Notes: generated by a model not told the origin, from the sequence alone. A DNA stretch of 64,000 nt from Bretschneidera sinensis (GCA_023935145.1 CM043699.1:60094638-60158637); one strand, 5' to 3'; shown: positions 23,141-34,350, counted from the first letter of the stretch. Program-made: numbers and translations.

Positions 23141-24200
23141 CCCGAGTGGGGTTTTACTTCATCTTCAAGGTATATATGATGCATGCATTTGGCTGGACTT
23201 ATTCATTTTATGTCAGCAATGGTCCATCCAATAGCAGATCTATGCTTCGTAAGAACTCTTAATAGTTTCTCTTCTTCTCCAACACTCAAATTAGCAGCCA
23301 CAATCACAGGTAATATCTTCTTCTCTCCCAAATAGGCATAAGTTAAATGCGTTGGTAGCTGCTTCAATTCTAAGTTTGGTTCCTGGACAATAAAAGGGAG
23401 AAGAGTAGTATTAGTAGGTATAAGAGATTCATATGGAGGAGCATACTTACTTGGATGTTTTGGAGAAGCCTCAAGGAGGTGCACAGCTTTAATGATGTCA
23501 TCAATAACATCTTCAGGTTCTTACTCAATATCCACTTTTGTAAAACCATGGGTAAGGGTAGTCTCCAATGGATTAATGTAATGGACTTGAAAAGCTTGCT
23601 CAACAAAAATTTTCATTATACATACATTAAAACAGTCTATATCATCTTGAGGTAGTTGTAATGCATCAAATATTTTAAACTCTTTTTTCTCACCATTTAC
23701 CTTCATACTTACTATACCCTTTTTTGCACATATCTTTGTATTAGCAGTTCTCATGAAAGGTCTTCCTAAGATGATGGGCAGAGGTAATTGCATAGGGCAT
23801 TCTTCCATATCTAACACAATAAAATCAGCAGGCAAAATAAACTCACCTACCTTTACCAAGACATCCTCAAGAACACCTCTAGGTCTTTTGATGCTTCTAT
23901 CTAACAATTGTAAAGTGATGGAAGTCGGTTGAAGCTCCCCCAAACCTAGTGTTTCGAATACTGTGTATGGTAGCAAATTTACACCCACTCCCAAATCTAG
24001 TAATGCTTGCTCAAACAGCTGGTCACCTATCCTGCAGGGAATAGTGAAACTACCCGGATCTTTCAGTTTTGGTGGTAATTTTCTTAATAGCACAGCACTT
24101 ACTTCTTCTGTTAAAGCTACGTCTCATGTTCCTAAAACCTCCTCTTATGAGTGCAATAATCTTTCAGAAATTTAGCATAAGCAGGTATTTGTTGAATTGC
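23141..24200 (-). pseudogene. Athila protease and linker (element B)
   Basis: Minus-strand frame 24093-23521 holds the protease with LLDLGVGVNLLPY, where the family usually has DLGAS, so the Ala after DLG is Val. The second motif is ILGRPF. After a stop at 23518 the linker 'LPTHLTYAYLGEKKILPVIV...GWTIADIK' at 23484-23203 matches that of element C. A further degraded stretch leads to RT. Confidence 0.85.
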
Positions 24201-26020
24201 ATCTAATAAGGGAATGTTTATTTCTACCTTCTACAAAGTTTCAAAGATATCAAGCAGATTATTTTCTTTCTTTTGTTTTACTAACCTTTGCGGGAAGGGT
24301 GGTGCATTCACTTTCTCCGCTCACTTACCTTTGATGCTGATGGTTTCTCTAGAGAAGCTTTTGCAGACTCATCAGTTCCTATGACCTTACCATTCCTGAC
24401 AGTTGTGACAGCCTTCAGTTGCTGGTGCCCCCTTGGGTTAGGTAGTGTTTGAGCTGGAAGCTCACTTTGCTTTCTACTACTCAGTTCTTTAGCCAATTGC
24501 CCCATTTGTACCTCTAACCTTTAAATAGCTTGTTCGTGTTTTGCAGTGGTTTGTCTTAGCTCAGTTCGAAATTTCCTTTCATTTGCTATGAACTAATCTT
24601 GTGAAGTCATCAACTGTTGTTGTTGAGATACTAACTGTTGTTGCTGAGTTGCCAATTGCCTCACAAGACTCTCTAGGTCGCTTTTCTTTGATTCGAGAAC
24701 TGAGTGGGCTACTGGTTGGGAGTTCCTTTGTTGCCCTTGACTGTTCTGATTGTTGCTCTAAGAGAAGTTGGGGTGATTTCGCCATCCAGGATTATAAGTG
24801 GTTACATATGGATTGTTCTTTGGCAGATTATTGTTTGGTCGCACATAATTTGCCTGCTCTGGATCTGCAGATGAATATAAAGGGCATGTCTCAGTATTAT
24901 GATCAAAATGAGAACATATCGCACATACCTGGAGTGGTGAGGCTTGTGGACTAGGTAAGGCATTCTGAGCAGCCATGGCTTTAATAAGCAGATCTACTTT
25001 CCTCTCTACAACAACTATTTGGGTAGAGGATCCACCATTTAGAGTAACCTCATACATACCTTTGCTCTTGAATCCTTGTCTACCTCCAGAGGAGAATTGA
25101 TGGGTGTGCTCACTTAATGTCTCGAATAGCTCCATAGCTTCTTCACTGCTCTTCTCCATCAGGACACCTCCACAACCTGAATACATAATACTTTTATTAG
25201 TATCACTCAAACCTTCACAAAAAGCTTGTACCAGTTCATCCTGAGGTAAATAATGATGTGGGCATTTGAGTAGCAGCTCGTTAAAATGTCCCCATGCCTC
25301 AAAGAACAGGTCTCCATCCTTCTGTTAGAAGAACTGAATCTCTTTCCTCATTTGTCTCGTTTTTTGAGCTGGGAAAAATTTCTTAGGAACTTGCTGGCCA
25401 ACTCTTCCCAAGTGTGGATAGAAACTGCAAACAATGAATTGTACCACAGTTTAGCATTATCTTTTAATGAAAAAAGGAATAGAATTAACCTGATTTCCTC
25501 TTGGTCTAGGCCCCAAATATGCTGGAACTTGCAGAGATCAAAGAACTCTCGAAGGTGTAAGTGTGGATCCTCAGCGGGTGTATCCCAAAAGTGAGTTAAT
25601 GCATTGAGTATCTGCGAAGATATGTAATAATTTCCTTCCACCTCTAGTTGATAAGCAATGCATGATGGCTGGTCGAGGTTTCGCGGGATGAAGGATTGCT
25701 TTATAGGTCTTCGCTCAGGTGGTTGTTAGTTTTTTAGTTGTTCCACCATTGATACTTCTTCTTCGAATTCTTTTTCTACCTCTTTAGAGTTGTCTCTAAG
25801 CCTTCATCGAATGGTCCACTCAAGCTCTGTATCGAGGGGAAAGAAAGTGGGATGCTTGGATCGAAGCCCTTGCATGAATCAGCAAAAACCACTTCAGTGC
25901 AGCAGTTCAGCACTGCTGCTCGGGTAGCCTCTGCCTCAAATGCGCTTGATCGCAGCAGGAGTGCGCTCGAGTGCAGTGCCTCAGAGAATTTCTGCTGCAG
26001 TACCTGAAACAGAAAATTCA
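24201..26020 (-). pseudogene. Athila gag (element B)
   Basis: Minus strand. The N-terminal part at 26021-25776 has no ATG of its own; its first codon is TTG and no start can be fixed. The capsid core at 25641-25348 has 'DTPAEDPHLHLREFFDLC' and 'FLFSLKDNAKLWYNSL'. The segment at 25210-24758 carries a zinc knuckle CAICSHFDHNTETC (C-x2-C-x4-H-x4-C) and 'NPGWRNHPNFSW', typical of Athila gag. The C-terminal coiled region continues to about 24308. Several stops are present. A 40-bp stretch at 25941-25980 repeats the CG-rich words of the element's own LTR. Confidence 0.85.
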
Positions 26021-26170
26021 AAGAACATAGATTAAATTTTTGATGAAATAAAACTATAAAAAAAATAGAAACTTAGAATTTTTAGATTTTGGATAAAAGT
26101 AAAGCAGAATAAAATAAAATAAAAATGACTAAACTAAACAAAAATAATTCTAAAAAGAAATTTAGTGAAA

Positions 26171-26188
26171 TCCCTAGCAACGGCGCCA
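26171..26188 (-). other. tRNA-Asp primer-binding site of element B
   Basis: The minus strand reads TGGCGCCGTTGCTAGGGA, six bases from the 5' LTR. It matches the complement of the plant tRNA-Asp 3' end with two changes. Confidence 0.88.
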
Positions 26189-26194
26189 AAAACT

Positions 26195-27475
26195 TGTTGT
26201 GCAATTATCTACCTAAATTATTAAGTAAATAATCGAACTTGTTTTACTTACAAGTGCGCATGGTCAACAGTAGCATAGTGTGCAAATGCGAGATCATCTC
26301 CACAGGGATTGGTAAATTTCGTTTTATAATCAATTTCATAGTGTAAAATGATAGAAATAAATATTTAGTTTAGATTTATAATGATAAGAACATAGGGCTT
26401 TGATATCCACCACTAATCATACTTTCCCAATAAGTAATGTGCCAATGCTCTCGCCCTACCATGAATACCTACTGGTTGTCAACCTAAGGGCTTGGTCCGC
26501 TCCTTAAGCTATTAATCTCCCTAAGCACCGAGTTAGGCATAGTGTATACTCTAACTCTTTTCTCTCTTAAGGGATTCAGCATGGTGTATACTGAGTTGTT
26601 CCTTAAGAGAGCATAAGGTCTGTGGAAATCGGCAACCACACGAGACCTAAGGCATGTTGTATACTCCCAGTTTCCCATGTTGATTAACCCAACAATCCGG
26701 TGTGGATTTCTTTTATTACTATTGTCAGACCCAGGACTCAGTCATCAAAATTGATCTAACTAACTAATCCATACCACATGCATACGTTGATCAGACAAAC
26801 ACATATGAGGAATTCAATAAAGCAAGCATTAATCAATTAAAGCATCATAACATGGCTATTTGCAAAGGCAACAATACTCATGTATGGAAAAGCATAATTA
26901 GGGCTTCAATCGAGCCTTATTAAGAAGTTAGTTACACATGCTAATTATGCTAAACATCATCATAACATAAACTAAGTAGAAAAGAATAAACCCAAAAAAT
27001 ACTGTGGAGAAAAGTCGTCGATTCCTCTCTAAAGCTTACAATTCAAAGCAAAAATCAGAAGTAAAGTTTATGTGTTTTACAAGCCTATATATAGGGTTCT
27101 AAGGACACCTCGAAACCCTAATTTCCAAAATAAGACTAGAAGCAATCTTTCCAAAACTAGCTCTGTCGCCTCATTGTATGTATGTGCTCGATTTCATGCT
27201 TTTACGCTCTAGCGCAGGGTTGCTCTCGAGCCTTCTATGTGTGCGCACGAGTGCTTGTGTGCTCGATCACAGACACCTTGTGCTCGATTGCACTTGGCTG
27301 CTTCCAAGACTTCAGATTTCTTCCTTAGTGCTCCAAAATGCTACCTTTTCTTCAAGAACCTATAAAAAAAACACAGAAAACACAAAAATGAAGTAGAATA
27401 TACTTAAATACGTAAATAAAGAGCTTAACAACTATAAATTAAGGGGCTTAAATATGAATATTTAAGCACTTATCA
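26195..27475 (-). repeat. 5' LTR of element B
   Basis: 1281 bp, ends as in the partner LTR. It is followed by TSD atcac (27476-27480). The CG-rich word block lies at 27177-27300 and the palindromic TATA box at 27084-27095. It is longer than the 3' LTR, among other differences by one extra 'gtgctcgat' word unit. Confidence 0.93.
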
Positions 27476-27480
27476 ATCAC

Positions 27481-28400
27481 AAAAGCCTTCAGAATTTGAT
27501 GAATTAGTTTATTCAAACACTTAAACAACATCACTATCTAAGCGCGCTACTAGGATTTGATTATAAATTTTTCTATATACCTATAAAAGATAATGAAGCA
27601 GTTGATGGATTATCTGGACTTCGAGAGAGTATATAAACACAATTATATCTTGCGCCACTTAGACCAATGAAGAATTGATGCCAATTTTCAGACCAGTTTT
27701 TGACATTATAGAATAAATCAGAAAAGAAAGTAATAAGTATCCTGAGTTATTAGCTATTCATCAAGCTATTACTAAAGGGGTCTCCTCTGTACATTGATTA
27801 CTCAACCACAGATGGCTTGCTATATTACAAAGGCAAACTTAGAATAGGCTCCACTTCTAAGTTCAAGAAGATCTTGATTACTGAATATCATTCTTCACAA
27901 GAGGCCACTCTAGAGTTCTCAGATCTTACTTGAGATTGTCAGCAAACTTTTCCTAGCCATATATGAGAAAGGAGGTTTAAGAGTTTGACAAAAGCTTCTT
28001 AATTTGCCAGTATATGAAGTACCCCACTTCAAAGCCTACAGGGTTCTTACAACCTTTACCTGTTCCAAAACAGATTTAGGAAGATGTCTCTATGGACTTT
28101 ATCACAGGTCTTCCATCATCAAAGGGATATTCTGTTCTCATGGTAGTCATCGATAGACTCTCCAAGGCTGAACATTTTAGGGCTTTACACCCAAATTCCA
28201 TTGCTACCTCTGTGGCATAACTATTCACTAAAATAGTTATCAAACATCATGGTTTTCCCAAAACCATAATCTCAGATAGAGATTCTAACTTTCTTAGCAA
28301 ATTATGGGGACAACTATTCATTTTAGATCCTTCATGTAGTGGGAGAGGTAGTTTAGAAGTTGTAGTTCCCACAAGACAAAAAACTAAATCATATCATCCA
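27481..28400 (+). pseudogene. RNase H end and truncated integrase (element A)
   Basis: The RNase H tail ends near 27630 ('DGLSG', the usual DALSR). The integrase zinc-finger region starts at 27815 with 'DGLLYYKGKLRIGS'. The core starts at about 28092 with '[28 protein letters not shown]', giving the first catalytic Asp. The second Asp is in 'ISDRDSNFLSKLWGQLF' at about 28270-28322. After LF the frame passes into unrelated sequence, so the catalytic Glu region and C-terminus are missing. Confidence 0.8.
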
Positions 28401-28670
28401 TATCTCACAACTCAAGCCATTCATAGGTTCTCAGTCACTTCCACAAACTACTCCTTTACCTCTAAACAATATTAATAACCAGCCTCTCATTGTTCCACTT
28501 GCTATCTTGACATAAAGATAACTCATACTCAAGGGATAGCTCATTCCTTAAGTATTAATCTAATGGAAGGGCATACTCCCTAAATAAACTTAATAGGAAA
28601 ATGTCCATGACTTGGTGATGACATACCCTTACCTTAACCTTAAGGACAAGGTTTTTTTATGAGGAAAGTA
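28401..28670 (+). other. 3' region and PPT of element A
   Basis: Degraded sequence ending in the 'ttaaggacaaggttttttt' motif, common before the PPT of this chromovirus group. The purine tract 'atgaggaaagta' at 28659-28670 touches the LTR. Confidence 0.6.
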
Positions 28671-29051
28671 TGATCCAACACAAGAAGGAGACAGGGACAC
28701 TGATAATACAAGTGTGAACACTTATAGTATAGCACTAAAAGAAGGTGTGCATACTAATCCAGGTATGCACACTGATCCAAGACTTAGGAGGACCACTAGA
28801 ATCTAATGAAGGCCAGATTGGTACTGAGAACAAAAGAAGTCTCAAAGGGAGGGAAGTAGATGGGAATTAGTTACTAGTTTGTTACAAAAGTTAGTTGGTT
28901 AGTTAGTTGTTGTTAAGGTAGTTGCTAGTTGTAAGTTTTTACTTTGTAAGTAAGTATAAAAACTTGTAAGATGAGGAAGAGAGGATTGAGAAGAATTAAG
29001 AGGAATTACAACAAGAATTCTTGGGAGTTAGTCACAAAACAGTGCCTAACA
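28671..29051 (+). repeat. 3' LTR of element A
   Basis: Starts TGATCCAACA and ends CCTAACA. It holds a perfect 10-bp inverted repeat GTGTGCATAC / GTATGCACAC (28745-28754 and 28763-28772) with an 8-base loop. A TATA-like 'gtataaaaac' lies near 28950. The TSD ccttg follows. Confidence 0.88.
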
Positions 29052-29056
29052 CCTTG

Positions 29057-29338
29057 ATGAGAGAAGTTGTACATCTTAGGAGAAGAATTCTGAACGTTAT
29101 ATTCTGTTGGGATCAAAAGGGAGGACCTAGCTATCCCCTTATATAGTGGTTCATTGGCCCACTCATTAATAGCTCAATTTCCACTATAACTTATAATAGC
29201 TAGACTATATTAGACAATTAGAGTTACAGGGCTATTAAGCGCACTGTATGTCCCTATTATTAGACCAATCCCTTAGCCTACTTATTGTATAACCTAAAAG
29301 CTCAATTAATGTTAACCCATACCCATAATCCTCACTCA
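29057..29338 (-). repeat. 5' LTR of element D, right piece
   Basis: Continues the D LTR after element A ('atgagagaagttgtacatc'). It ends about 29338, where the terminal CA is followed by unrelated sequence. Homologous to 2177-2438. Confidence 0.8.
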
Positions 29339-29343
29339 AATGG

Positions 29344-30084
29344 ATGAGTTTAGAGTGTTCTTAGACTTTTTGGAAATTCCAAAGAGTCTTCTTTCAAGTC
29401 CAATTTTTTTTACGTGCGAATTCGACACAGATTTAAAATGATGTCCAAGACACTAAAACTTGTTAGGTTTAGATGTGTTTAGTAAATAAATAAATTCTCT
29501 CACTTCCCTTTTCACAAAAATTCTCATAATAAATCATTGCAAAGCTAATTGAAATTTCTAATGAGTTGGAGAAAGGTAGGTTCTAAAATTTTGAGGATAA
29601 AAAATTATTAAACTCGAAAGATATACCCTTAAAATAGTGAATTTTGGCATTTTTCCTTTCTTTTTTTAATCCCGTTTTTGAAATTTTATTCTTCCATTAA
29701 ATCCTTTCTTAATCATAGAAAATACTCAACTTGGAAAATAGTACATCTTTATCATGTACATGAACCATTATCTTTATCAAAGAACAAGAAGGCGAATGAT
29801 TTTTAATTATCAAAGGGCATAAAATACGATGTCTACACCAATGAAAGCAAAACGCCAATCAAATTCTTCACAAAATCCTTAGCAAAGCCATATGAGGCCA
29901 AAGTGATGGAAACAGACTCCATCATAATGAAGTACACGTCATAGTCATGGATATTCTCATGTTGCATTGCTTTGCCCCATGACATGATTCTTTTCATATA
30001 TGCATACACTACACTTTATCGGTCTAATATTAGAAATGAAATTGCAGTCCTTCACAATCTTTGACTTGCGCTTACGGTTCAGCT
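29344..30084 (+). other. 3' internal region of element E
   Basis: No recognisable retrotransposon protein. On the minus strand a stretch of about 50 codons without stop at 29850-30000 ('KAMQHENIHDYDVYFIMM') has a protein-like composition, but I do not recognise it. The rest is A+T-rich. Confidence 0.35.
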
Positions 30085-30098
30085 AAAGGGGGGTAAAA
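30085..30098 (+). other. Polypurine tract of element E
   Basis: 'aaaggggggtaaaa' directly before TGTAGATAACC, a typical PPT and LTR start of Tat/Ogre-type elements. Confidence 0.6.
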
Positions 30099-30316
30099 TG
30101 TAGATAACCAATTCCATTCTAGATGTTATAACAAACCATATATGGAGTCTGATGATAAGACTATGGCCCTAAGACGCACGAGATGGACGCATGATTTGTG
30201 AGAATTTAAATTTGGATGAGAATTGATTAATGAAATTCAAACCAAATCATTTCGGATTAAAACAAATGAAGTGGGCAGAGCAAAGATAAAATAAATGACC
30301 AGAAGGCTAGACCCAG
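30099..30316 (+). repeat. 3' LTR of element E, left piece
   Basis: Starts TGTAGATAACC. It is interrupted at 30316 by element F after the TSD cccag (30312-30316) and continues at 36258. No partner LTR lies in the window, so the call depends on the PPT context. Confidence 0.55.
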
Positions 30317-31134
30317 TGTTGGAAATCACCTTCAAGATGCCCAGGTGGTGATCTTCCAAACACCCAAGTCTAGAATGACTTGTAATGAACAAATACAGCA
30401 ATTAAGCAAAGCAAGAGCACAAGTAGTTGTTATCGAGGTTCAGCAAATGCCTACATCCCTGTGAGCTACTCCGAGCTCTCTGCACTAAATCAATGAGTTC
30501 TTACAAATACAACAACACCTCCTCTAGAACCCTCTTGTTCTTGATACATGAAAGGAGAGATAAGAACTAAATGTTTCCCTGGAATTTTCCCCAAGAAAAT
30601 TCCAATTACAAAGCCCTTGAACCCTTTTTCCTGTATGCTCTCTCTCTCTCTCTCTCTCAATCCCAGCCACTCTTGAATGAGATCTATTCTAGTGCCTCTC
30701 TTACGTTTTGTGTCTTTGCACTCTCACACTTGCACTTGAATTCTCTTGTATGATGATGTTATCTTTTTCACCCTTGTGATTGAAGCTAGATGACCCTTTA
30801 TATAGTGCACCAACTTCTCGAACCAATCTTGAAGTCAATCTCAACCCTTAGATCTTGAGGATTAATAACTATATCCCTCCAACAAGTCTAAGTGATCCTG
30901 TACGTTTTAATCAAGCCCCACGCACCAGGAGAAGAGTGCTAAAAATTGGAATCAGGTGTGCCTTCGTGTTAAGGCTTGGAACAGGGCATGCTGAGGCTCA
31001 GAACTTGGTGCCTTGCTAGAAGCCATGGCGTGGACACCTTAAGCTAAACTCCCAGACATGCTGGAGGCCATGGCGCACAACCAGACCTGATGTTGAACTC
31101 TTCAGCTATTTAATTCTTTGACAAATTCCTAACA
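30317..31134 (-). repeat. 3' LTR of element F
   Basis: Plus-strand ends TGTTGGAAAT and TTCCTAACA. It carries a (TC)n microsatellite at about 30638-30658 that is longer than in the partner LTR. The minus-strand TATA box is the complement of 'tttatata' (30797-30804). The palindrome GCCATGGC near 31022 is repeated near 36140 and 36185 in the partner LTR. Confidence 0.93.
30797..30804 (-). promoter_or_regulatory. TATA box of the F LTR
   Basis: The minus strand reads TATATAAA, with the matching box at 35915-35922 in the 5' LTR changed to CTATATAC. About 450 bp from the U3 end. Confidence 0.45.
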
Positions 31135-31150
31135 AATCTCTACCTTTGTC
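31135..31150 (-). other. Polypurine tract of element F
   Basis: The minus strand reads 'caaaggtagagatt' before the LTR start TGTTAGG. The same tract is found in G (51887-51898) and H (62325-62340). Confidence 0.75.
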
Positions 31151-31216
31151 AAAGCAATTAAACCCAAACCCATTGTGCAGAGAACTCAGAATCCAAACTC
31201 AACTTGAGTCACCTTA

Positions 31217-31990
31217 TCAACCGACTCCAATCCTAAGAAGTCCAAAGCAATGATTGAACTTACTTAGAGGTAGAACTTTAGTACCTAAATCTGCAGGATT
31301 TTCTTCCATGGCCACCTTGTCCACATGAATGCATCCTTCCGTAACATTTTCCCGAATGAATTGGTACCGAACATCCATATGCTTTGTCCTCTCATGGAAC
31401 ATTGGATTCTTGCACAAATGCAACGCACTTTGGCTATTCGAATACACCACCACATGCTCTTTTAGTACCTTCAACTCTTTCAACAACCCTTTGCACCATA
31501 TAGCCTCCTTAATGGCTTTCGTTGCCGCTATGTACTCAGCCTCAATTGTTGAGAGTGCTACCACCGGCTGCAACTAAGCCTTCCAACTTATACAACATCC
31601 GTTTAATTTGAAGAAGTAGGAGGTAATCGATCTTCTTTTATCCTGGTCTGCTCCATAGTCCGAATCAGTATAACCCTCAAGACAGATGCACTTACCCCTC
31701 TTCTCATAAACCAACCCCACATCTGGGATTCCCTTCAAGTACCTCAGCAACCACTTCATCCCAAGTAAACGCTCTTTTTCGGGATTACTCATAAACCTGC
31801 TATGGAAACTTATTGCATGAGCAATGTCGGGTCTAGTGCTTACCATGGTGAATATTACAAATCCAACCGCACTAGAGTAAGGGACCTTTTCCATTTCCTT
31901 CGTCTCCTCATCCGTTCTCAGAAATTGATCGCTGGAGAACTTGAAATGACGCTGGAGAACTTGAAATGACCAGCAAGGGGAACCTTCACT
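31217..31990 (-). pseudogene. Copia RNase H and RT C-terminus (element F)
   Basis: Minus strand. 'VPYSSAVGFVIFTMVSTRPDIAHAI' and 'MKWLLRYLKGIPDVGL' give the RT connection. 'GYTDSDYGAD' holds the first RNase H Asp. After a TAG at 31574 come 'STIEAEYIAATKAIKEAIW' (Glu), 'YSNSQSALHL' (the Asp of the usual DSQ block is Asn) and 'KHMDVRYQFIRE'. The C-terminus ends at 31217. A perfect 20-bp tandem duplication at 31931-31950 and 31951-31970 shifts the frame just upstream; element G has a single copy there. Confidence 0.9.
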
Positions 31991-32760
31991 TATTTGCTAT
32001 CTTCCTTAGAAAACTTAGATATCATCTTTTCTATGTAAGAAGTCTAAGAAATCTTCAATATGTTTCTCTCCCTTTCCCGGATTATACTCATCCTAAGGAT
32101 TTTTCGTGCATGGCCAAGATCCTTTATCTTAAACTCTGAACTGAGTTGAGACTTTAACTTTTCTATCCTCTCCTTGTTGTTCCCAACCAATAACATATCA
32201 TCGACAGAGATGAGGATAATCACCATTTCCTCCACCTTGTGCCCCTTGTAGTACAAGCACGAATCATAGTAGCTCCTTATGAAACCCAATCTAGTTACAA
32301 ACGAATCAAACCTCTTATTCCATTGCCGAGGTGATTGCTTCAGGCCATAGAGAGATTTCTTCAATTGGCACACCAAATCTCCCTGCCTTCCTTCTTGATA
32401 GCCTTCAGGTTGCCTCATGTAGATGGTCTCATCAAGCTCTCCATGTAAGAATGCTATCTTCATATCTATTTGCTCGATTTCCCAATTAAATTGGACTATC
32501 ATTGCTAACACTATCCTTATTATCTTGTATTTCACAACCGGTGAGAATATTTCGGTGAAATCTATGCCTTCTCTTTGTGTGAACCCATTCACCACCAGCC
32601 TAGCCTTATACCGGACTTCATCCCTTGGAGTGTTCCCTTCTTTGATCTTGTAAATCCATTTACAATCCACAACTCTCTGTTTTTCTGGTTTGGGCACCAA
32701 TTCCCAAGAGTTGTTCTTCCTCAAAGAATCCATTTATTTCTCCATAGCTAGCTGCCATTT
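31991..32760 (-). pseudogene. Copia reverse transcriptase (element F)
   Basis: A 229-codon open frame on the minus strand, 32733-32044, with 'NSWELVPKP', 'CKWIYKIKEGN', 'YKARLVVNGFTQREGIDF', 'EQIDMKIAFLHGELDE' (first catalytic Asp), 'KKSLYGLKQSPRQW' and 'ISVDDMLLVGN', where the usual YVDD has Tyr changed to Ser. It covers nearly the whole RT domain and ends at a TAG in 'KIS*' (a Gln codon in G). With the tyrosine change its activity is doubtful. Confidence 0.92.
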
Positions 32761-33020
32761 TGACGAATCCTTACATTCCATGGAATCCTTGTAAGTTTTT
32801 GGTTCAATCCCTCCTTCTGAATAAGGAGCTACTACATTAGCATCCGCAAAACCATATCTCAAAGGTGGTCTGACCACCTTCCTTTCCCAGTCCTTTGTGA
32901 GCTGATAATCATTCTAATTTGCTGCATCATCCCCTTCTAGTTCAGCCTCCTCTTGAGTGTCCTGAGCTTGGCCTTCATCAATGGGCTCTACCTGGTCCGA
33001 ACCCTCTTGTCTTCCTTGCT
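32761..33020 (-). other. Integrase-RT linker of element F
   Basis: Acidic low-complexity linker on the minus strand, with the 'EEDAAN' and 'RPPLRYGFADANV' motifs also seen in G at 50097-50280. Confidence 0.6.
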
Positions 33021-34035
33021 CTACCTGAACTGAATTTTTCTTGATGCTATGCTCCATAAATACCAGACTGGTTTGCTCACTATCCCTGCAGGGTTAGTTT
33101 TCTCCAAATAGGAAAATAACAATTCATTAAAAAAGACATCCCTACTTATTATGAGTTTTGTTCCTTTTGGCTCTAAGTACCATAACCTATACCCCTTAAC
33201 CCCATCACCATACCCTAGAAACACACATTTTCTAGAACTTGGGCTAAGTTTATCATCCTTTTGATGTGCAAACGCAGTACATCCAAAAGTTCTAAGGTTG
33301 TTCAACTCAGGAGGTTTCTCACTCCACATCTCCTTGGGAGTCTTAAGGTTTAAAGACCTAGAGGGTGATCTATTAACCAAATATGCAGCAGTAGACACAG
33401 CTTCCCCCCAAAAATATTTTGGTAATCCGGACCCAATTAACATGCACCTAACCTTTTCCATAGGGGTCCTATTCATCCTCTTAGCAACTCCATTTTGCTG
33501 AGGGGTTTTCACAACCGTTCTATCCCATTTAACTCACAGAATTTATCAAAATCCTTATTAAAAAATTCTAAGCCATTACCGACTCTTAACACCTTAACTA
33601 CCCTGCCTGTTTGAGTCTCCAGCAACTTTTTCCACAGCACAAATTTATTCAAAGCATCTGATTTATTTTTAAGCAAATAAACCTAAACCTTTCTAGAATA
33701 ATCATCAATTAAAGACAGAAAGTAAACATTACCTCCCTGTGTTGGTGTTCTTAACTACCCTTAGACTTGTGCACTCCGGTGTTGAAACTGACCCGATGTT
33801 GCTTCCCAAGAACACAGCATTCACAGAAATCAAGTTTCTCTACCTTGTCACCACCAAGTAGACCATCCTTGCTGAGAACCTGCAGGCCATTTTCGCTCAT
33901 ATATCCCAAGTGATTGTGCCAAAGAACCACCTTATCCATCTCAGCCATCAAGCTTGCTGCTTGATCCTTGATTTCTGTCTCTCCAATCATCTCATAAAGA
34001 CCATCCTTTATTGCTGCTTTGATCACTATCAAAGA
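33021..34035 (-). pseudogene. Copia integrase (element F)
   Basis: Minus strand. The zinc finger at 34032-33751 reads 'LWHNHLGYMSENGL' and 'FCECCVLGKQ' (HHCC kept). The core start is degraded between 33750 and 33513. The frame 33512-33021 has 'QQNGVAKRMNRTPMEKV', in which the catalytic Glu (GVAER in G) is Lys. 'FWGEAVSTAAYLVNRSPS', 'NNLRTFGCTAFAH' and 'CVFLGYGDGVKGYRLW' follow. It lacks the Glu and is frameshifted, so it is inactive. Confidence 0.9.
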
Positions 34036-34350
34036 TCCCTTGGTTACCTTGATCTTTCCTCCCTCTGCTTTTGTATGTGTACCCCATGGAATCTAGCTGC
34101 CCTAATGAGATCAAATTTCTTCTCAAATCTGGAAGATACCTCACATTCCGTAGCAGCCTTGTGACTCCATCAAACAACCTCAATTGGATGTCTCTTATCC
34201 CCATCACTTGGCAAGAAGTATCATTCCCCAAGAAAACCTTTCCATCATTGGTTTGCTTGAAATTCTTGAACCAATCCCTATGAGGGCATATGTGATAAGT
34301 GCACTCGGAATCTAGAATCCATTTCTCACTGCCTTGCCTCCTGCTCATAT
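34036..34350 (-). pseudogene. Copia protease (element F)
   Basis: Minus-strand frame 34348-33992 with WILDSECTYHICPH, where the usual D-S-G is D-S-E (a G-to-A change of a Gly codon). 'GNDTSCQVMGI' and 'LLRNVRYLPDLRRNLISLGQLD' follow. It leads into the integrase zinc finger after a frameshift near 34080. Confidence 0.9.

Larger units (their letters stand above)
19110..27475 (-). mobile_element. Athila-type Ty3/gypsy element B
   Basis: 8.37 kb, minus strand, inserted in RNase H of A with perfect TSD atcac (19105-19109 and 27476-27480). LTRs are 19110-20346 (3') and 26195-27475 (5'). A tRNA-Asp PBS lies at 26171-26188. Gag, protease, RT and RNase H are present with few breaks. Integrase ends inside its zinc finger and the core is missing. 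It is probably the youngest insertion of the left half, since it lies at the third nesting level. Confidence 0.93.
15639..29051 (+). mobile_element. Ty3/gypsy chromovirus-type element A
   Basis: Inserted in the 5' LTR of D, with perfect TSD ccttg (15634-15638 and 29052-29056). The break point is proved by the uninterrupted copy of the D LTR at about 2172. LTRs are 15639-16048 and 28671-29051. The order gag, protease, RT, RNase H, integrase on the plus strand is that of Ty3/gypsy. Element B sits in its RNase H. All frames are broken, and the integrase core is cut short before the 3' end. Confidence 0.9.
1973..29340 (-). mobile_element. Ty1/copia retrotransposon D, split by nested insertions
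   Basis: A copia-order element on the minus strand: gag, protease, integrase, RT, RNase H. It is delimited by two related LTRs (1973-2438, and 15432-15638 plus 29057-29338), a degraded initiator-Met PBS beside the right LTR and a PPT beside the left LTR. Its sequence is interrupted by Athila element C, a 447-bp solo LTR and chromovirus A with its passenger B. Without these D is about 6 kb, a normal copia length. All domains are frameshifted or stopped. The TSD of D itself could not be fixed: 'aatgg' occurs at 1960-1964 and 29339-29343, but 8 bases away from the apparent left LTR start. Confidence 0.85.

Noticed and set aside
24601..24954. 117-codon plus-strand frame
   Set aside because: Exact shadow of the minus-strand Athila gag of B, which has recognisable motifs.
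30637..30659. TC microsatellite as a regulatory GAGA element
   Set aside because: Length differs between the two LTRs of F (shorter at 35762-35776), which fits slippage; no evidence of function.
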